Source: Dimargaris cristalligena
Taxonomy: Eukaryota; Kickxellomycota; Dimargaritomycetes; Dimargaritales; Dimargaritaceae
Reading direction: 5' to 3'
NCBI GenBank assembly: GCA_027576995.1
Contig: JANBQC010000344.1
Location: 1-29,607 of the forward strand
Length of the DNA: 29,607 nucleotides
A program made the position numbers and the translations under genes. Positions 20,954 through 29,607 of the stretch are shown here, one piece after another. Positions within the stretch are counted from its first letter, which is position 1; the number at the start of each line of letters is the position of its first letter. The notes beneath the pieces were generated by a model. The model did not search any database. It saw only the letters and a list, made by a program, of their open reading frames with translations, and had not been told where the DNA came from.

Positions 20954-22669
20954 TCATGGTAGTTGGAGATTATTAAACTCGTCCCATTCCGCCGTGTAAC
21001 CATCCCTCAGTAACCCGCTCTGCTGTTCCGTCTCAATGGTGGACCAAGCGCCGCCGTAGTCATGGCCGGGGTAGATCATAATACTGGGGTCGAGGTGTTT
21101 AAGCACGTTCTGAAGACTGTGGAGCATATCTTTTTTGCAACCGCCGGGCAGGTCCACCCGGCCGCACGACGTGGGGAATAGCGTGTCGCCCGTGAAAAGG
21201 CGCCCGTCGTTGACGAGGATGCACTGGCTGCCCTCCGAATGGCCGGGAGTATGCAGAAACTGCAGGGAAGTACGGGCCCCCAGGGTCATTCGAAACCCGT
21301 CCTCGGTGGCCTGGATGCGGTCCACCGGTAGGCCGGGGTTGGATTGGATGACGAAGGGGATATCCTTGGTGTGGATGTACGCCTTCACATGGGGGAATTT
21401 CCGGAGGACGGTATCGAGCCCCGACACACGGATGTGAAGGGCATCGAACGGGGCGGGTGGGATACCGCCCACGTGGTCGAAATGGTAGTGGGTCACGATG
21501 GCGGCCACTAGGGTAAGTTGTTCCTTTTTGATGACCCGCATGATACCGGGCACGTCCCAGCAGGCATCGACCACGGCACACTGTTTGCTTTCCCGGTCGA
21601 CGATGAGGTAGACGAAGTTGCGCATTTTCTTGGCGAAGTCGAAAATTTTATTCTGGATGGGGTTGAGGCTCCGCGTGTGCGCAATGTCGCGGCCCGAGAG
21701 CAGCTGGTAGATGGCCAGGCCCTGTTCCCGGTCCTGCCGGAGGAAATGCGCCTTTTGGGCGAAGATACGCAGCTCCCGGTTACCGGGTTCCAAATCCGAC
21801 GCAAAACCATAGTGAATCACGGCAAGCTCGAACATCCCCAAGGCCAGTAGAGCCTCGCCCTTTCGGAAATGGCCCTTGGACCATAGGGGCCGGGTCTGGA
21901 CCACCTTCTCGGCGTCCCGTAGGGAGTCGTGCAAATCGCCCCGCATGAAGTAGGCCATGGACCGGTTGGAGTAGAGCATACACACGAGGTCCTCCACCGC
22001 GGCCGGGGTGCCGGGGGCAATTTCGTCAATCAGGACAATGGCCCGGGAGTAGGCATTGATGGAGTCATTGAACTGTTCCTTTTCAAAGTGCTCATTGGCG
22101 TTGATGATAAGGTGGTAAATCTGGGCCTCGGATGGCATTTTGGTCGGGTCGGGTACACTGGCACTACTGGTGTTGCTGCTGTGGTTATGGATAGGATTGA
22201 CGCTACTGCCCACCCCAATACTACCCCCACACACCGAGTGCCGGTGGTGGTGGCCGCCCGTGGTGGAGGAGGAAGAGGAGGCTATCCCGGGGGCCGTGTC
22301 CGATGGGGCCGGGGTGGACCGGGAGTTGTGCAAAGATAGTCGACGCAGTACACTGTGGCGGGAGTGCCGCCGTTCGGAGGAACCCTGCGAGGGTGGCGGG
22401 ATGTTTTCAATGGGCATACGGCGCTCGTGGGCGGTGGCGGGGCGCACGATAGGGTCGGCCAGGGCCGGTTGGCTGGGGTCCTCGGTTGGTTTGAGCGGGC
22501 TGCTTGGGGCAGTGGAAGGGGCTTCGAGGCAGCTGCTACCATTGGAAGCCGTCTCTTCGGCTAGCGAGTGGTCCCCTGTGGAGGAGGAGGAGCTCAGGGG
22601 TTTACTGATGGGGTTAAGTTTGGATGTGAAGGCGCCCATATTGATGGACGGAAATGCGAAGCGTCCCAT
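20954..22669 (-). CDS. TPR plus metallo-beta-lactamase (glyoxalase II-like) protein
   Basis: A single exon of 571 residues. The start was chosen at 22669 because GCCGCCATGG is an ideal context and no earlier ATG exists in frame. Residues 1-178 are low-complexity Ser/Pro/His sequence with RRHSRHSVLRRLSLH (about 100-114), a possible PKA-type site. Residues about 181-310 form three tetratricopeptide repeats. Residues about 340-545 are a metallo-beta-lactamase fold with THYHFDH (His394, His396, Asp398, His399), HTPGH (His477), TGD (Asp495), GRVDLPG and PGHDYGG (His536), a complete two-metal site resembling glyoxalase II and ETHE1 persulfide dioxygenase. The hydrolase is therefore probably active on a thioester or thiol-derived substrate, with the TPRs binding a partner. 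Family is clear; substrate and partner are unknown. Frames on the opposite strand are shadows. Confidence 0.9.
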   Translation of the reverse strand: MGRFAFPSINMGAFTSKLNPISKPLSSSSSTGDHSLAEETASNGSSCLEAPSTAPSSPLKPTEDPSQPALADPIVRPATAHERRMPIENIPPPSQGSSERRHSRHSVLRRLSLHNSRSTPAPSDTAPGIASSSSSTTGGHHHRHSVCGGSIGVGSSVNPIHNHSSNTSSASVPDPTKMPSEAQIYHLIINANEHFEKEQFNDSINAYSRAIVLIDEIAPGTPAAVEDLVCMLYSNRSMAYFMRGDLHDSLRDAEKVVQTRPLWSKGHFRKGEALLALGMFELAVIHYGFASDLEPGNRELRIFAQKAHFLRQDREQGLAIYQLLSGRDIAHTRSLNPIQNKIFDFAKKMRNFVYLIVDRESKQCAVVDACWDVPGIMRVIKKEQLTLVAAIVTHYHFDHVGGIPPAPFDALHIRVSGLDTVLRKFPHVKAYIHTKDIPFVIQSNPGLPVDRIQATEDGFRMTLGARTSLQFLHTPGHSEGSQCILVNDGRLFTGDTLFPTSCGRVDLPGGCKKDMLHSLQNVLKHLDPSIMIYPGHDYGGAWSTIETEQQSGLLRDGYTAEWDEFNNLQLP

Positions 22670-25018
22670 GGCGGCGGAGAATGAAAACAAAAGGACGGGA
22701 GAAGTGGGGGGAGTAATCTCTAACAGGTAGCCAACTAGAGCCAGCGTCGGCTATTGGGTTTAAGAGTCACGCAAATGGTTTGGGTGGGGCGTGTAAGGGA
22801 GGGGGGGTTACACGGCGGAGCAGGAGCACTTTCAAAGCAGTCGCTTTGGCAGTAAATCACCAAGGAGGAAAAGGAATGGGATAAGAGAAAAGAAAAGTAT
22901 TGGGAGAATGAACAAAGTACAGAAGAACCCAGTCCTTTCAGAGACTATAAGGAGACATATAAATTAACGGTCGGTGCAGCATATAAACGGAAGCGTACTC
23001 CGCCAACCCACACTGTAGAATATAACCATGTCTCATTTTTTTGATACACTGGCTGCCCGACTGGGGTGGCCAAGGAAGGGAGAGATATGAAGGAAGTTCC
23101 GAATATTAGGCCAGCCCCCTCACTGTAACCAAGTGCTGCTATCGACAGGCCCCGCGTCGAAAGCCTTGATGCGTTTGGGTTGCTCTACGATGGTATTATT
23201 ATTATCGTTATAGTAAGGGTTGTTTTTGGCCTACTTGCATTATTCACTGCGGCTGGTCAATCAGAGCCCCACACCAGATCCATGTCTCCGCTTCTGACCG
23301 TGAAGGAGGGAGTCAGTCGAAGTGCCCCGCATTTCTAGTGAAGGGGATAAATAGTACTAACCCCCTTGCGACTATTCGCTTCCCCTATTCATATTAATGT
23401 CTAGGCCTCCTACCCCAACCTAGTCAATAACGAAAATCCGCTCATGAAGCCACTAATAGTATATAGGCACAGATTGAATCAATAAACCATAGCCATGTCT
23501 TTTTTCACCCTTTTCTATATGTTTCCCAATCCCCACCAAGTGCCGCTGGCCTACTATTCTTATGTACCGGCCATTTACTTATCGACACTATGTGTATATT
23601 TTTCGTATGATTTTTTTCCTTTGGATATTCTACAAAGTAGAGCATGGGTCGCGTCTTGGCCCAAAATGGGTGGACGTGCCCATCGTTCCATTCGGGCATT
23701 ATTCTCATATTGATTGATCTTACTACGGCATGCCCGCTTATTAGTCGCTGGACTGTGCTCTTTGCCCCACGGATGGTAAAGATTTTCCCCAACATTAAGT
23801 CCATCGCACATTAACAGGGATTAACATTATGAAGGGAGCTTACAGTGCCATTTTGTAGAGCACTGCATTAGTACCCGGACATTACCATACCCAGCTTAAT
23901 AATAGGTATGCCGTATGAATCGGACAAACAGCACACCCTACTGACAATTACACTTTATAAATGCGCATATTCGGACCCGGGAATTAGGGGCGGCCCCACA
24001 ATTGGGTTTTATTCACATATAACAAGGGGGTACCAGCATACCAGTACACTATAGGGTGGGGCAAGAGCTGATGGTAGGTGTCTAAGAGCGTATTGGGATA
24101 TCCTAGACGAATAGAAGCTAAGTAATAAGAGGTTATGCCAATTGAAGATACATCCCATTGCAGATTTTTGCATCGCCAGTTTCTGTCTAACTTCATTAAG
24201 AAAATAAGTTAATTTATAATCACTTATCCTCGCTGAAAATTTCCCCAACCAACTATAGCATTCAAAAAAACTAAGCACCTAGGGCTACCTTCTCTTGTGC
24301 ATGGTTTTATGAGCATACCTATTTAACATTACCAGCTGTGGATGCCTTTAGGTGCTGCCATTACTATTTCTACGCAGCTCCCCCGTATTGTTATTCTCTA
24401 TATACTTACCCCCTCCCCTCCCAGTTAGTCTCCCGTACTTCGGCATCCATTAGGATAGGTACCTATACTGATTTTAACTCATTATAGCTGTAGGATAGCC
24501 CCGGTCTGGTAGGCCTCTGCCTTGGGAACCCTTATACTGTTCTTAAACGATTAGCCGCTGTAGCTAGCCACATTTCGTTGATTTGATTTTATCTAGTTGG
24601 TAGTAAATTGGTATTCCAAAATCAGCTAGTTCGTATTAGTTCTCTGGGCTATATTATCTTTTATAAGAATTCCATTTCAGTCGTTGATAGCTTAGCTAAT
24701 TAGACCCTCTTTGAAATTAAACAGTTTGATCACTACACTTTATCAGGTGCCCAATTCAGCAACCTGGGCACATAATCGAATATCTCTTTTTTCGTGTGAT
24801 TTAGTCATCCAATATGCAAGTACACTTAGCAAAATTTATTGTTAACCGACATTTGGTAAAATCATTGAAAACACAATGAGGAAGGAGAAGGTCCCAAAAG
24901 TTGAGTAGAGAAGATAATTCTTGATAAATCACCCCCCCCCCAAAAAAAATAATAATAATCAGGGTAATCAAGTTAAATTGGTGTAAGCAACTAATCAAGA
25001 TTTGGTAACTATAGTTAT
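22670..25018. other. Intergenic region upstream of the TPR-lactamase gene
   Basis: About 2.35 kb without a supported gene. The first 300 bases are purine-rich on the plus strand (so pyrimidine-rich in the direction of the minus-strand gene) and probably form its promoter. The middle is AT-rich with short, unrecognised frames (for example 23495-23713). At 24932-24949 a C10 run meets an A8 run and then AAT repeats, close to the 3' end of the secreted-protein gene. No RNA gene was found. Confidence 0.5.
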
Positions 25019-26509
25019 CTAAGGGCCAAATTGATTTTGACTTATGGTGACATAATGGAGAGCTCCGCCAGCCAAGTGTTCAGCATATCGGGCATCCACC
25101 AGAATGGATAGAGATTGATCAGAACTGTAGCGAATGTTATGGTAGGTACCCAGGCGGGAATAGCAGCGATTGGTGATGCTAGTATCCAAGTTTCGGACCT
25201 CCCGTAGTGAATTGATGTAATCCAGTGTACGCAAATGGCCTGCTTCCAGAGCACAGCCAGCAAGAACATCCAGTGGATAGTTGACCTCTACACTATGCAG
25301 GTACCTATCCATCTGTTGTTGTACCTCCGGTGTGAATCGACCATTAGTGGTGGAATAGGGGTACAATTCAGCGGTCATGGAGAAGGCCTTCCAGGCGAAA
25401 TCCTGGTACAGGTTATTGTGATACTCCAATTGGTTGTGTATATCTTGGATGTCATCCATGAATCTACCTAGAGCTCCCCACTTTCCCTCAACGATAAAGG
25501 TGGCCAAAATACTGTTCATCAAGATGTTATCCATGGCACTGTGGCCCAAATAAGGCAAAATTCTCTGGTCGTTTGTACCCTCCGCCCGAATGACATACCC
25601 TTCGTGACGTTGGCCCTGGTTAAGGCTGGCCTTGATAAGGCTGGACGGCAAGGCTGGACGGCAAGGCTCGCTCAATTATGTCACGGCTGAAGTTTACTTG
25701 GCCGTCCAGCATGAATTGGGCCAGGGAGCAAAGGGCGGCCCACTGTTCGCGATGGACAAGATCCAGAGCGGGGAAGAGAGAGTGGCGGTCTGAGTCACTG
25801 AGATCCCGGTAGCTGACATACTTGAGATTATCCTTCGCCATTCGAACCGCATCTGGATTGGCTTCCTTGACCATATCTGAGTCCGTTAATTCATCCACCA
25901 GTATGCCGTGGACTTGAACTTGGAACATGCCAAAATACCCCTCTTGCGGTAAAGTTCTGGCATTTTCTTTGGGAGCATCCAGAATCCATTCCTGGGAATG
26001 GCGAGATTCACGCTAGCAGTTATAAAAGGGAACAAATGAAGTAGTCATATTTTGATTAAAAACGCATATAGGAGTTCGTTTGAGGTAGTGCCCGAGAGTG
26101 AATCACATAATCCGATTAAGTATTTATATATATATATATATATTAAATTTTTAACCTGGCCGATTGTCTCAGGATAGACGCCACAGGTGGGAAATTAGCC
26201 CATCTAGAAACCACGGTGGAATAGGCCTGTAAAGCCAATGGTACCTAATACAAAGTGTTAGATATAAACACATCTGACAATCCTAGACATTTAGCATTTG
26301 CCTCACCATTCATATTATATTAATCTACTTACTAGTGGTTTATACATGGGGATTCCACGGCGATGAAGAAACATAGGGGCTGGTGAGGCATCCGCCATAG
26401 GACCTGCCGGGGCTCCAAAAGGTGAAGGCTGGGCCGCCATAAACTGACCGTGGAAGGACACGGCTAGTAAACCAATAAGGGTACCTTTAACCATAGTAGA
26501 GAACTGCAT
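25019..26509 (-). CDS. Predicted secreted protein of unknown family, frame broken by a 13-bp duplication
   Basis: Three exons on the minus strand: 26509-26333 (GTAAGT donor), 26244-26156 and 26012-25019. Exon 1 starts MQFSTMVKGTLIGLLAVS, a clear signal peptide, followed by a Pro/Ala-rich stretch. Exon 2 (AYSTVVSRWANFPPVASIL) keeps the frame from exon 1. Exon 3 encodes about 326 hydrophilic, probably helical residues, but a perfect 13-bp tandem duplication at 25641-25666 shifts the frame. With one copy ignored the frame runs from 26012 to the TAG at 25019. The exon 2/3 join is also uncertain: a GTTAAA donor leaves phase 2, while the obvious CTAG acceptor at 26013 needs phase 0; a later GCCAG acceptor (inside 25960-25930) would fit. 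I recognise no domain and only a few cysteines. It may be an effector-like or wall protein, a pseudogene, or carry an assembly error. Confidence 0.6.
25641..25666. repeat. 13-bp perfect tandem duplication inside a coding exon
   Basis: CTGGACGGCAAGG occurs twice in a row, and the bases just before it (AAGGCTGG at 25622-25629) are a partial third copy, so the site is prone to slippage. The duplication shifts the minus-strand frame by one and makes the reading end about 15 codons later at a TAA. Confidence 0.95.
26125..26143. repeat. (TA)n microsatellite within an intron
   Basis: TA repeat lying just inside the second intron of the secreted-protein gene, about a dozen bases after its donor site on the minus strand. 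Confidence 0.9.
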
Positions 26510-27721
26510 AGTTTCGGGATGGTAATGGTAGGTGAAGACGGCAAACGGGTGCAAAAAGGGATGAGTGAGACACTGGCTGAAGGCTGGTGTATATGCGACT
26601 GTAGTAGAAAAAGAAAACCAACTGTAGGCGGGGAGAACAGGGTGAATAATGAATATCAAGAGGCAGCAGGACATAGGGTTTTTATACGCAGGGTGTTTAG
26701 AATTTTTTCTCTCTATTGCCACTCTCGTCCAGCCCAATTGACCAAATACCACCAAAGAAATTGGAGTTTAGCAGACCTAATTCATGTGGTATGTCAATGG
26801 GGGCTGTGCTGTTGGGACACTGCATTGGGCTGGGTAGGTAGTTCAAGAAGGCCTTACCTGTGCACACGATGCCGTTTTGGTCTAGTTACACACATACAGG
26901 GAAGATGGAAAGGGAGGATGTATGTATCTCTAATTACATTTTACGCAATGACCAACTCAAAAGTCCATTGTAAAGGAGCGTCAGCACTAGAGTGAGGGAG
27001 GGGGATCACTAGCCAGCAGAGTGGCAGTGGCTCAACTATTTACACAAAGAATTACACTTTAGCTTCATGGAAGAAAACCTGAACTCTTGCCTTAAGGCAG
27101 CTCTGCCGTTTACTGTACTGCCAAGGGTCAGGACGATTTTCCCTTTCCATGAGACTGTAACGGGCCAATCGGCCCATAGCGGGCTAAACAGCCAATAGAA
27201 TAGTTAGTGTAACATCCAGCAGAACGGGAGGATCTGCGCCCATCTGCGATGATCAAAACCAACAGCTCCCGCTCCCCCCATGGAACAGGGAGGTTCCTTT
27301 CTCTAGTATTTTCATAACAATAAATAAGTTTAACACTACTCTACCATTTCCCCCCGTTAGCACGTAACAAGACTAACTGGTCATTATACTCCACCCCATG
27401 ATGCCTGCACACTCTAGGGCCGCAGTTATGCCCTTGCTGTAAACAGTGCTCACACTGGGATGAGTGAGTGACATCAAAGTCTTCCATAATCTACTTTTGA
27501 GAAATACCCTGGCGGATCTGAGGCAATTTTATCTTCCATTTTCCCATATATCTTTTCCTTCCCCTTTTTCACAGTATTCAAACTTGAAGACCTAGCCAGT
27601 TTTTCCCTTCACAGTTTTATGGCTGTCAGTCTATCTGAGGATAACATCCTAAAGTAGTAGTATAGCTCTAAGTTCATAGTATTAATTTGCATATATATAG
27701 TCTCCCCAGTCGGCCCTTAAA
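26510..27721. other. Upstream region of the secreted gene grading into CpG-poor DNA
   Basis: The first few hundred bases probably form the promoter of the minus-strand secreted gene. The plus-strand frame 26519-26995 overlaps this promoter, has no domain and is probably chance. CG dinucleotides thin out after about 27500, marking a gradual transition to the right repeat flank. An inverted pair, GGGCCAATCGGCCC, lies near 27161. No gene is supported. Confidence 0.45.
26679..26686 (-). promoter_or_regulatory. TATA box of the secreted-protein gene
   Basis: TATAAAAA on the minus strand, 170 bases upstream of the ATG of the secreted-protein gene. Position and sequence fit a core promoter, but the transcription start is not known. 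Confidence 0.45.
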
Positions 27722-28208
27722 ATGGTAAGTTATCTGCAGGATAAGTTTTTATTATTCAGAATAAATATCTATTTTAACTTCACCCAGTGTTTTACCTAGC
27801 ATCAGTCAAGGACCTCAACTAGAAGTCAATTTTTCAGGGGTTTTTTTCTTAATTTTATTATCTTATTTTCAGCACATAGCCACTGTGGCTCCTCCAGCAC
27901 CTAACTCTGATGACGGGAGTGTAGGACCATTTCACATGGAACATTTTGCACCATACCCCAGTTTGACCTCCAAGCTCAGCTCCGATCCAATCCAACTAGC
28001 CAAAGGACCATTTCCCAAGTTCTCCATGTTTTGCCCAAGCACCTTGAGCCCTCTAAACCTGACATCCAGTGACCCTGCCAATCCCGGGGAGGACAAGGGA
28101 TCTAACCCCAGCCTTAGTCCTAGAAGGGAGGGGCCTCAAACCACTGGCATAACACTTACAGCCCTTCTTTCCTTTAGAGATTCATTCAACCCAGATATAG
28201 GATGGTAG
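27722..28208 (+). CDS. Doubtful small spliced gene in the repeat flank
   Basis: A possible 112-residue protein. An ATG at 27722 is followed at once by a GTAAGT donor, and a TTATTTTCAG acceptor at 27872 opens a frame (27873-28208) that continues in phase 0 to a TAG. The product is rich in Pro and Ser and has no recognised domain. The 148-nt intron has a good polypyrimidine tract. The DNA around it is CpG-poor, so this may be a retroelement gag-like fragment rather than a host gene. The splice-site strength is the main support. Confidence 0.25.
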
Positions 28209-29532
28209 CAGAAATTGGGGAGGCAAGACTTCTAGGGCCAAAAACACTGAAGTCTTGCCTACTCCCCCTTGGCTATTCTATTCCCCATCCTATAGGGCAT
28301 TGTTAAGCTTGGCCCTTATAATTCTATCTGGAACACCATTTGGGAATACTAGCAGGGATGGTGTGTTGCACAATTATAGTCACTAAAAAAACATCACTGG
28401 AATTAATGCTTCAAGGATGGCTCATATATGAGATATAGTGGTACCTATTATTCTGGTCTTCAAAGGATAGGCGTGGTTGGCAGGGCCACAAAACTTAAGT
28501 GCAATATCTAAATGTGGGTACAGTGCATAGCTATACCTTTTCTGACTACCTGTCTTCATTGCTTATCTATCCTTAACATGGGCTGGAGTCTAAGGTAAAA
28601 AGAGATGGTTGGAACTAATGTATTGGGCACTAATTAACCAAAAACCAGCTCTTTGGACCTACCATGACTGATAGCATCCCTATATAACAGAGCAGCCAGC
28701 AGGACAACTACATGTATATAGATTAAAAGATAGAGGGGGTGGGGCAGAATGTGCCAAGTTGAATTGGGGGATAATCTAATATACTACTGTTAACAGGTAT
28801 TCAGCTCAACAAGCACTCACTTCTTTGTTATAATACCTATTAGAAAAAAATCCACCAGGTGGCTTTAATACACTGGCAGAATCTAACCACTGTGAGATAA
28901 ATACTTAACATGATAAATTAATCGAGGGTGTTAGATTGCTACATATACCACCATTGGGTCAGCAATTAAGGGAGTTTGCTTCCATATTATAGCCCAACAG
29001 GTTAGTAACCCTCCCTCCTTAAACTATCTAATGTTTTAAGTAACAAGGACTTGTTGGAAATATAAATACAATGGTAAATGCAAGTACCTTCAATTACAAC
29101 TATTGTCACCTGGGTTAACCACTCTTAGACCATCAAGAGTCCTAAGGATAGGCTTCTAACAGTAGGTAGGGCTTAGGCTTGGCTAAGCAGGTCATTAGCA
29201 TTAGGTGCAGGGTATAGTATTAACTAATAAAGTCTAGTAGCAGGCATATTCAAGGGATATGTAATAGGTACCCTTACTAGTTAGTATAAAGGGAGTGAAT
29301 ATATATAGAGTTTAGTGGGGGTAAACTAGGGGTAAGAATAAGCTAAGGAATCTAACTGGTCCCAATGGGGCCTGGTTATATGTATATAGGGATTACTCTA
29401 GAGGGAGGTCCCAAGGGAAGGATATAACTAAGGCTAAGGTATAAGTGAATAGGCTAACCAGATGACTACTAGTATCCAGAAGACTCAGATAGTAGCCAGA
29501 AGAGGCTAATGAATTAGTACTTAAGTGATTAG
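28209..29532. other. CpG-depleted right flank
   Basis: By hand I count only two CG dinucleotides in about 1.3 kb. There is no supported reading frame on either strand. It resembles 1-655 and 1314-2110 in composition and is probably eroded transposon DNA lying next to the right-hand repeat copy. Confidence 0.55.
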
Positions 29533-29607
29533 TGTGGTGAACTTACCACATTTTTTACCTACTTTTATTTTTTATCTATTTTTCGCACTTATCGGAAGTA
29601 TGCCCCT
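29533..29607 (+). repeat. Right copy of the 75-bp direct repeat, cut by the window end
   Basis: It matches 656-730 in the same orientation with about four substitutions, beginning with the same TGTGGT-gaactt-ACCACA inverted repeat and reaching TATGCCCCT at the last base. If the left copy begins an LTR, this is the start of a second LTR of the same family. Confidence 0.9.

Noticed and set aside
22140..22730. Long plus-strand frame opposite the TPR-lactamase gene
   Set aside because: Shadow of the Ser/Pro-rich N-terminus of the minus-strand gene, where GC-rich codons keep the opposite strand open.
26519..26995. 158-codon plus-strand frame upstream of the secreted gene
   Set aside because: It overlaps the promoter and TATA box of the minus-strand gene and has no domain or codon signature.
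1..29607. tRNA, 5S rRNA or CRISPR array
   Set aside because: No GGTTCGA-type B box with matching arms, no 5S core, and no regularly spaced repeats were found by eye.
1..29607. Telomere or centromere sequence
   Set aside because: No TTAGGG-type arrays or long satellites; the edge repeats look like transposon ends.

Overview
The window looks like nuclear DNA from a fungus, and I infer an early-diverging lineage (Zoopagomycota or Kickxellomycotina-like). Genes carry spliceosomal introns of roughly 90-660 nt with GTAAGT-like donors, TAG-biased acceptors and TAAC-type branch motifs. Proteins have long Ser/Pro-rich tails. The gene content includes an Ime2/MAK-type kinase, a cAMP/Git3-type receptor, an HDHD2-like HAD protein and a COA8-like mitochondrial protein. 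The last two are, as far as I know, uncommon in Dikarya. No taxonomic marker is present, so this assignment is inference.

Layout. (1) 1-2110 is almost free of CpG and holds repeat-derived DNA, including a candidate LTR (658-1313) whose first 75 bases recur at the right edge (29533-29607). (2) 2111-19801 is gene-bearing DNA with normal CpG, with four genes on the plus strand: a COA8-like assembly factor (2493-3296), a 1373-residue MAK/Ime2-family kinase in four exons (5371-10474), a seven-helix receptor (16647-17846) and an HDHD2-like hydrolase (18757-19801). (3) 20954-26509 carries two minus-strand genes: a TPR plus metallo-beta-lactamase protein (20954-22669) and a three-exon secreted protein of unknown family (25019-26509) whose frame is broken by a 13-bp tandem duplication. 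(4) From about 27.5 kb to the end the DNA is again CpG-poor and repeat-like, with one doubtful small gene.

These genes do not form an operon or obvious cluster. Two plausibly share signalling logic: the receptor resembles nutrient/cAMP receptors, and the kinase family controls meiosis and morphogenesis, with a tail rich in Arg-Arg-x-Ser sites of the kind PKA uses. That link is inference. About 6.2 kb between kinase and receptor holds no gene I can support but many AT microsatellites and an assembly gap. A stem-rich 240-bp segment at 4160-4396 may be an unrecognised structured RNA. The observations most worth a second look are the frame-broken secreted gene at the edge of CpG-depleted DNA, the paired edge repeats, the possible structured RNA, and the TPR-lactamase fusion.
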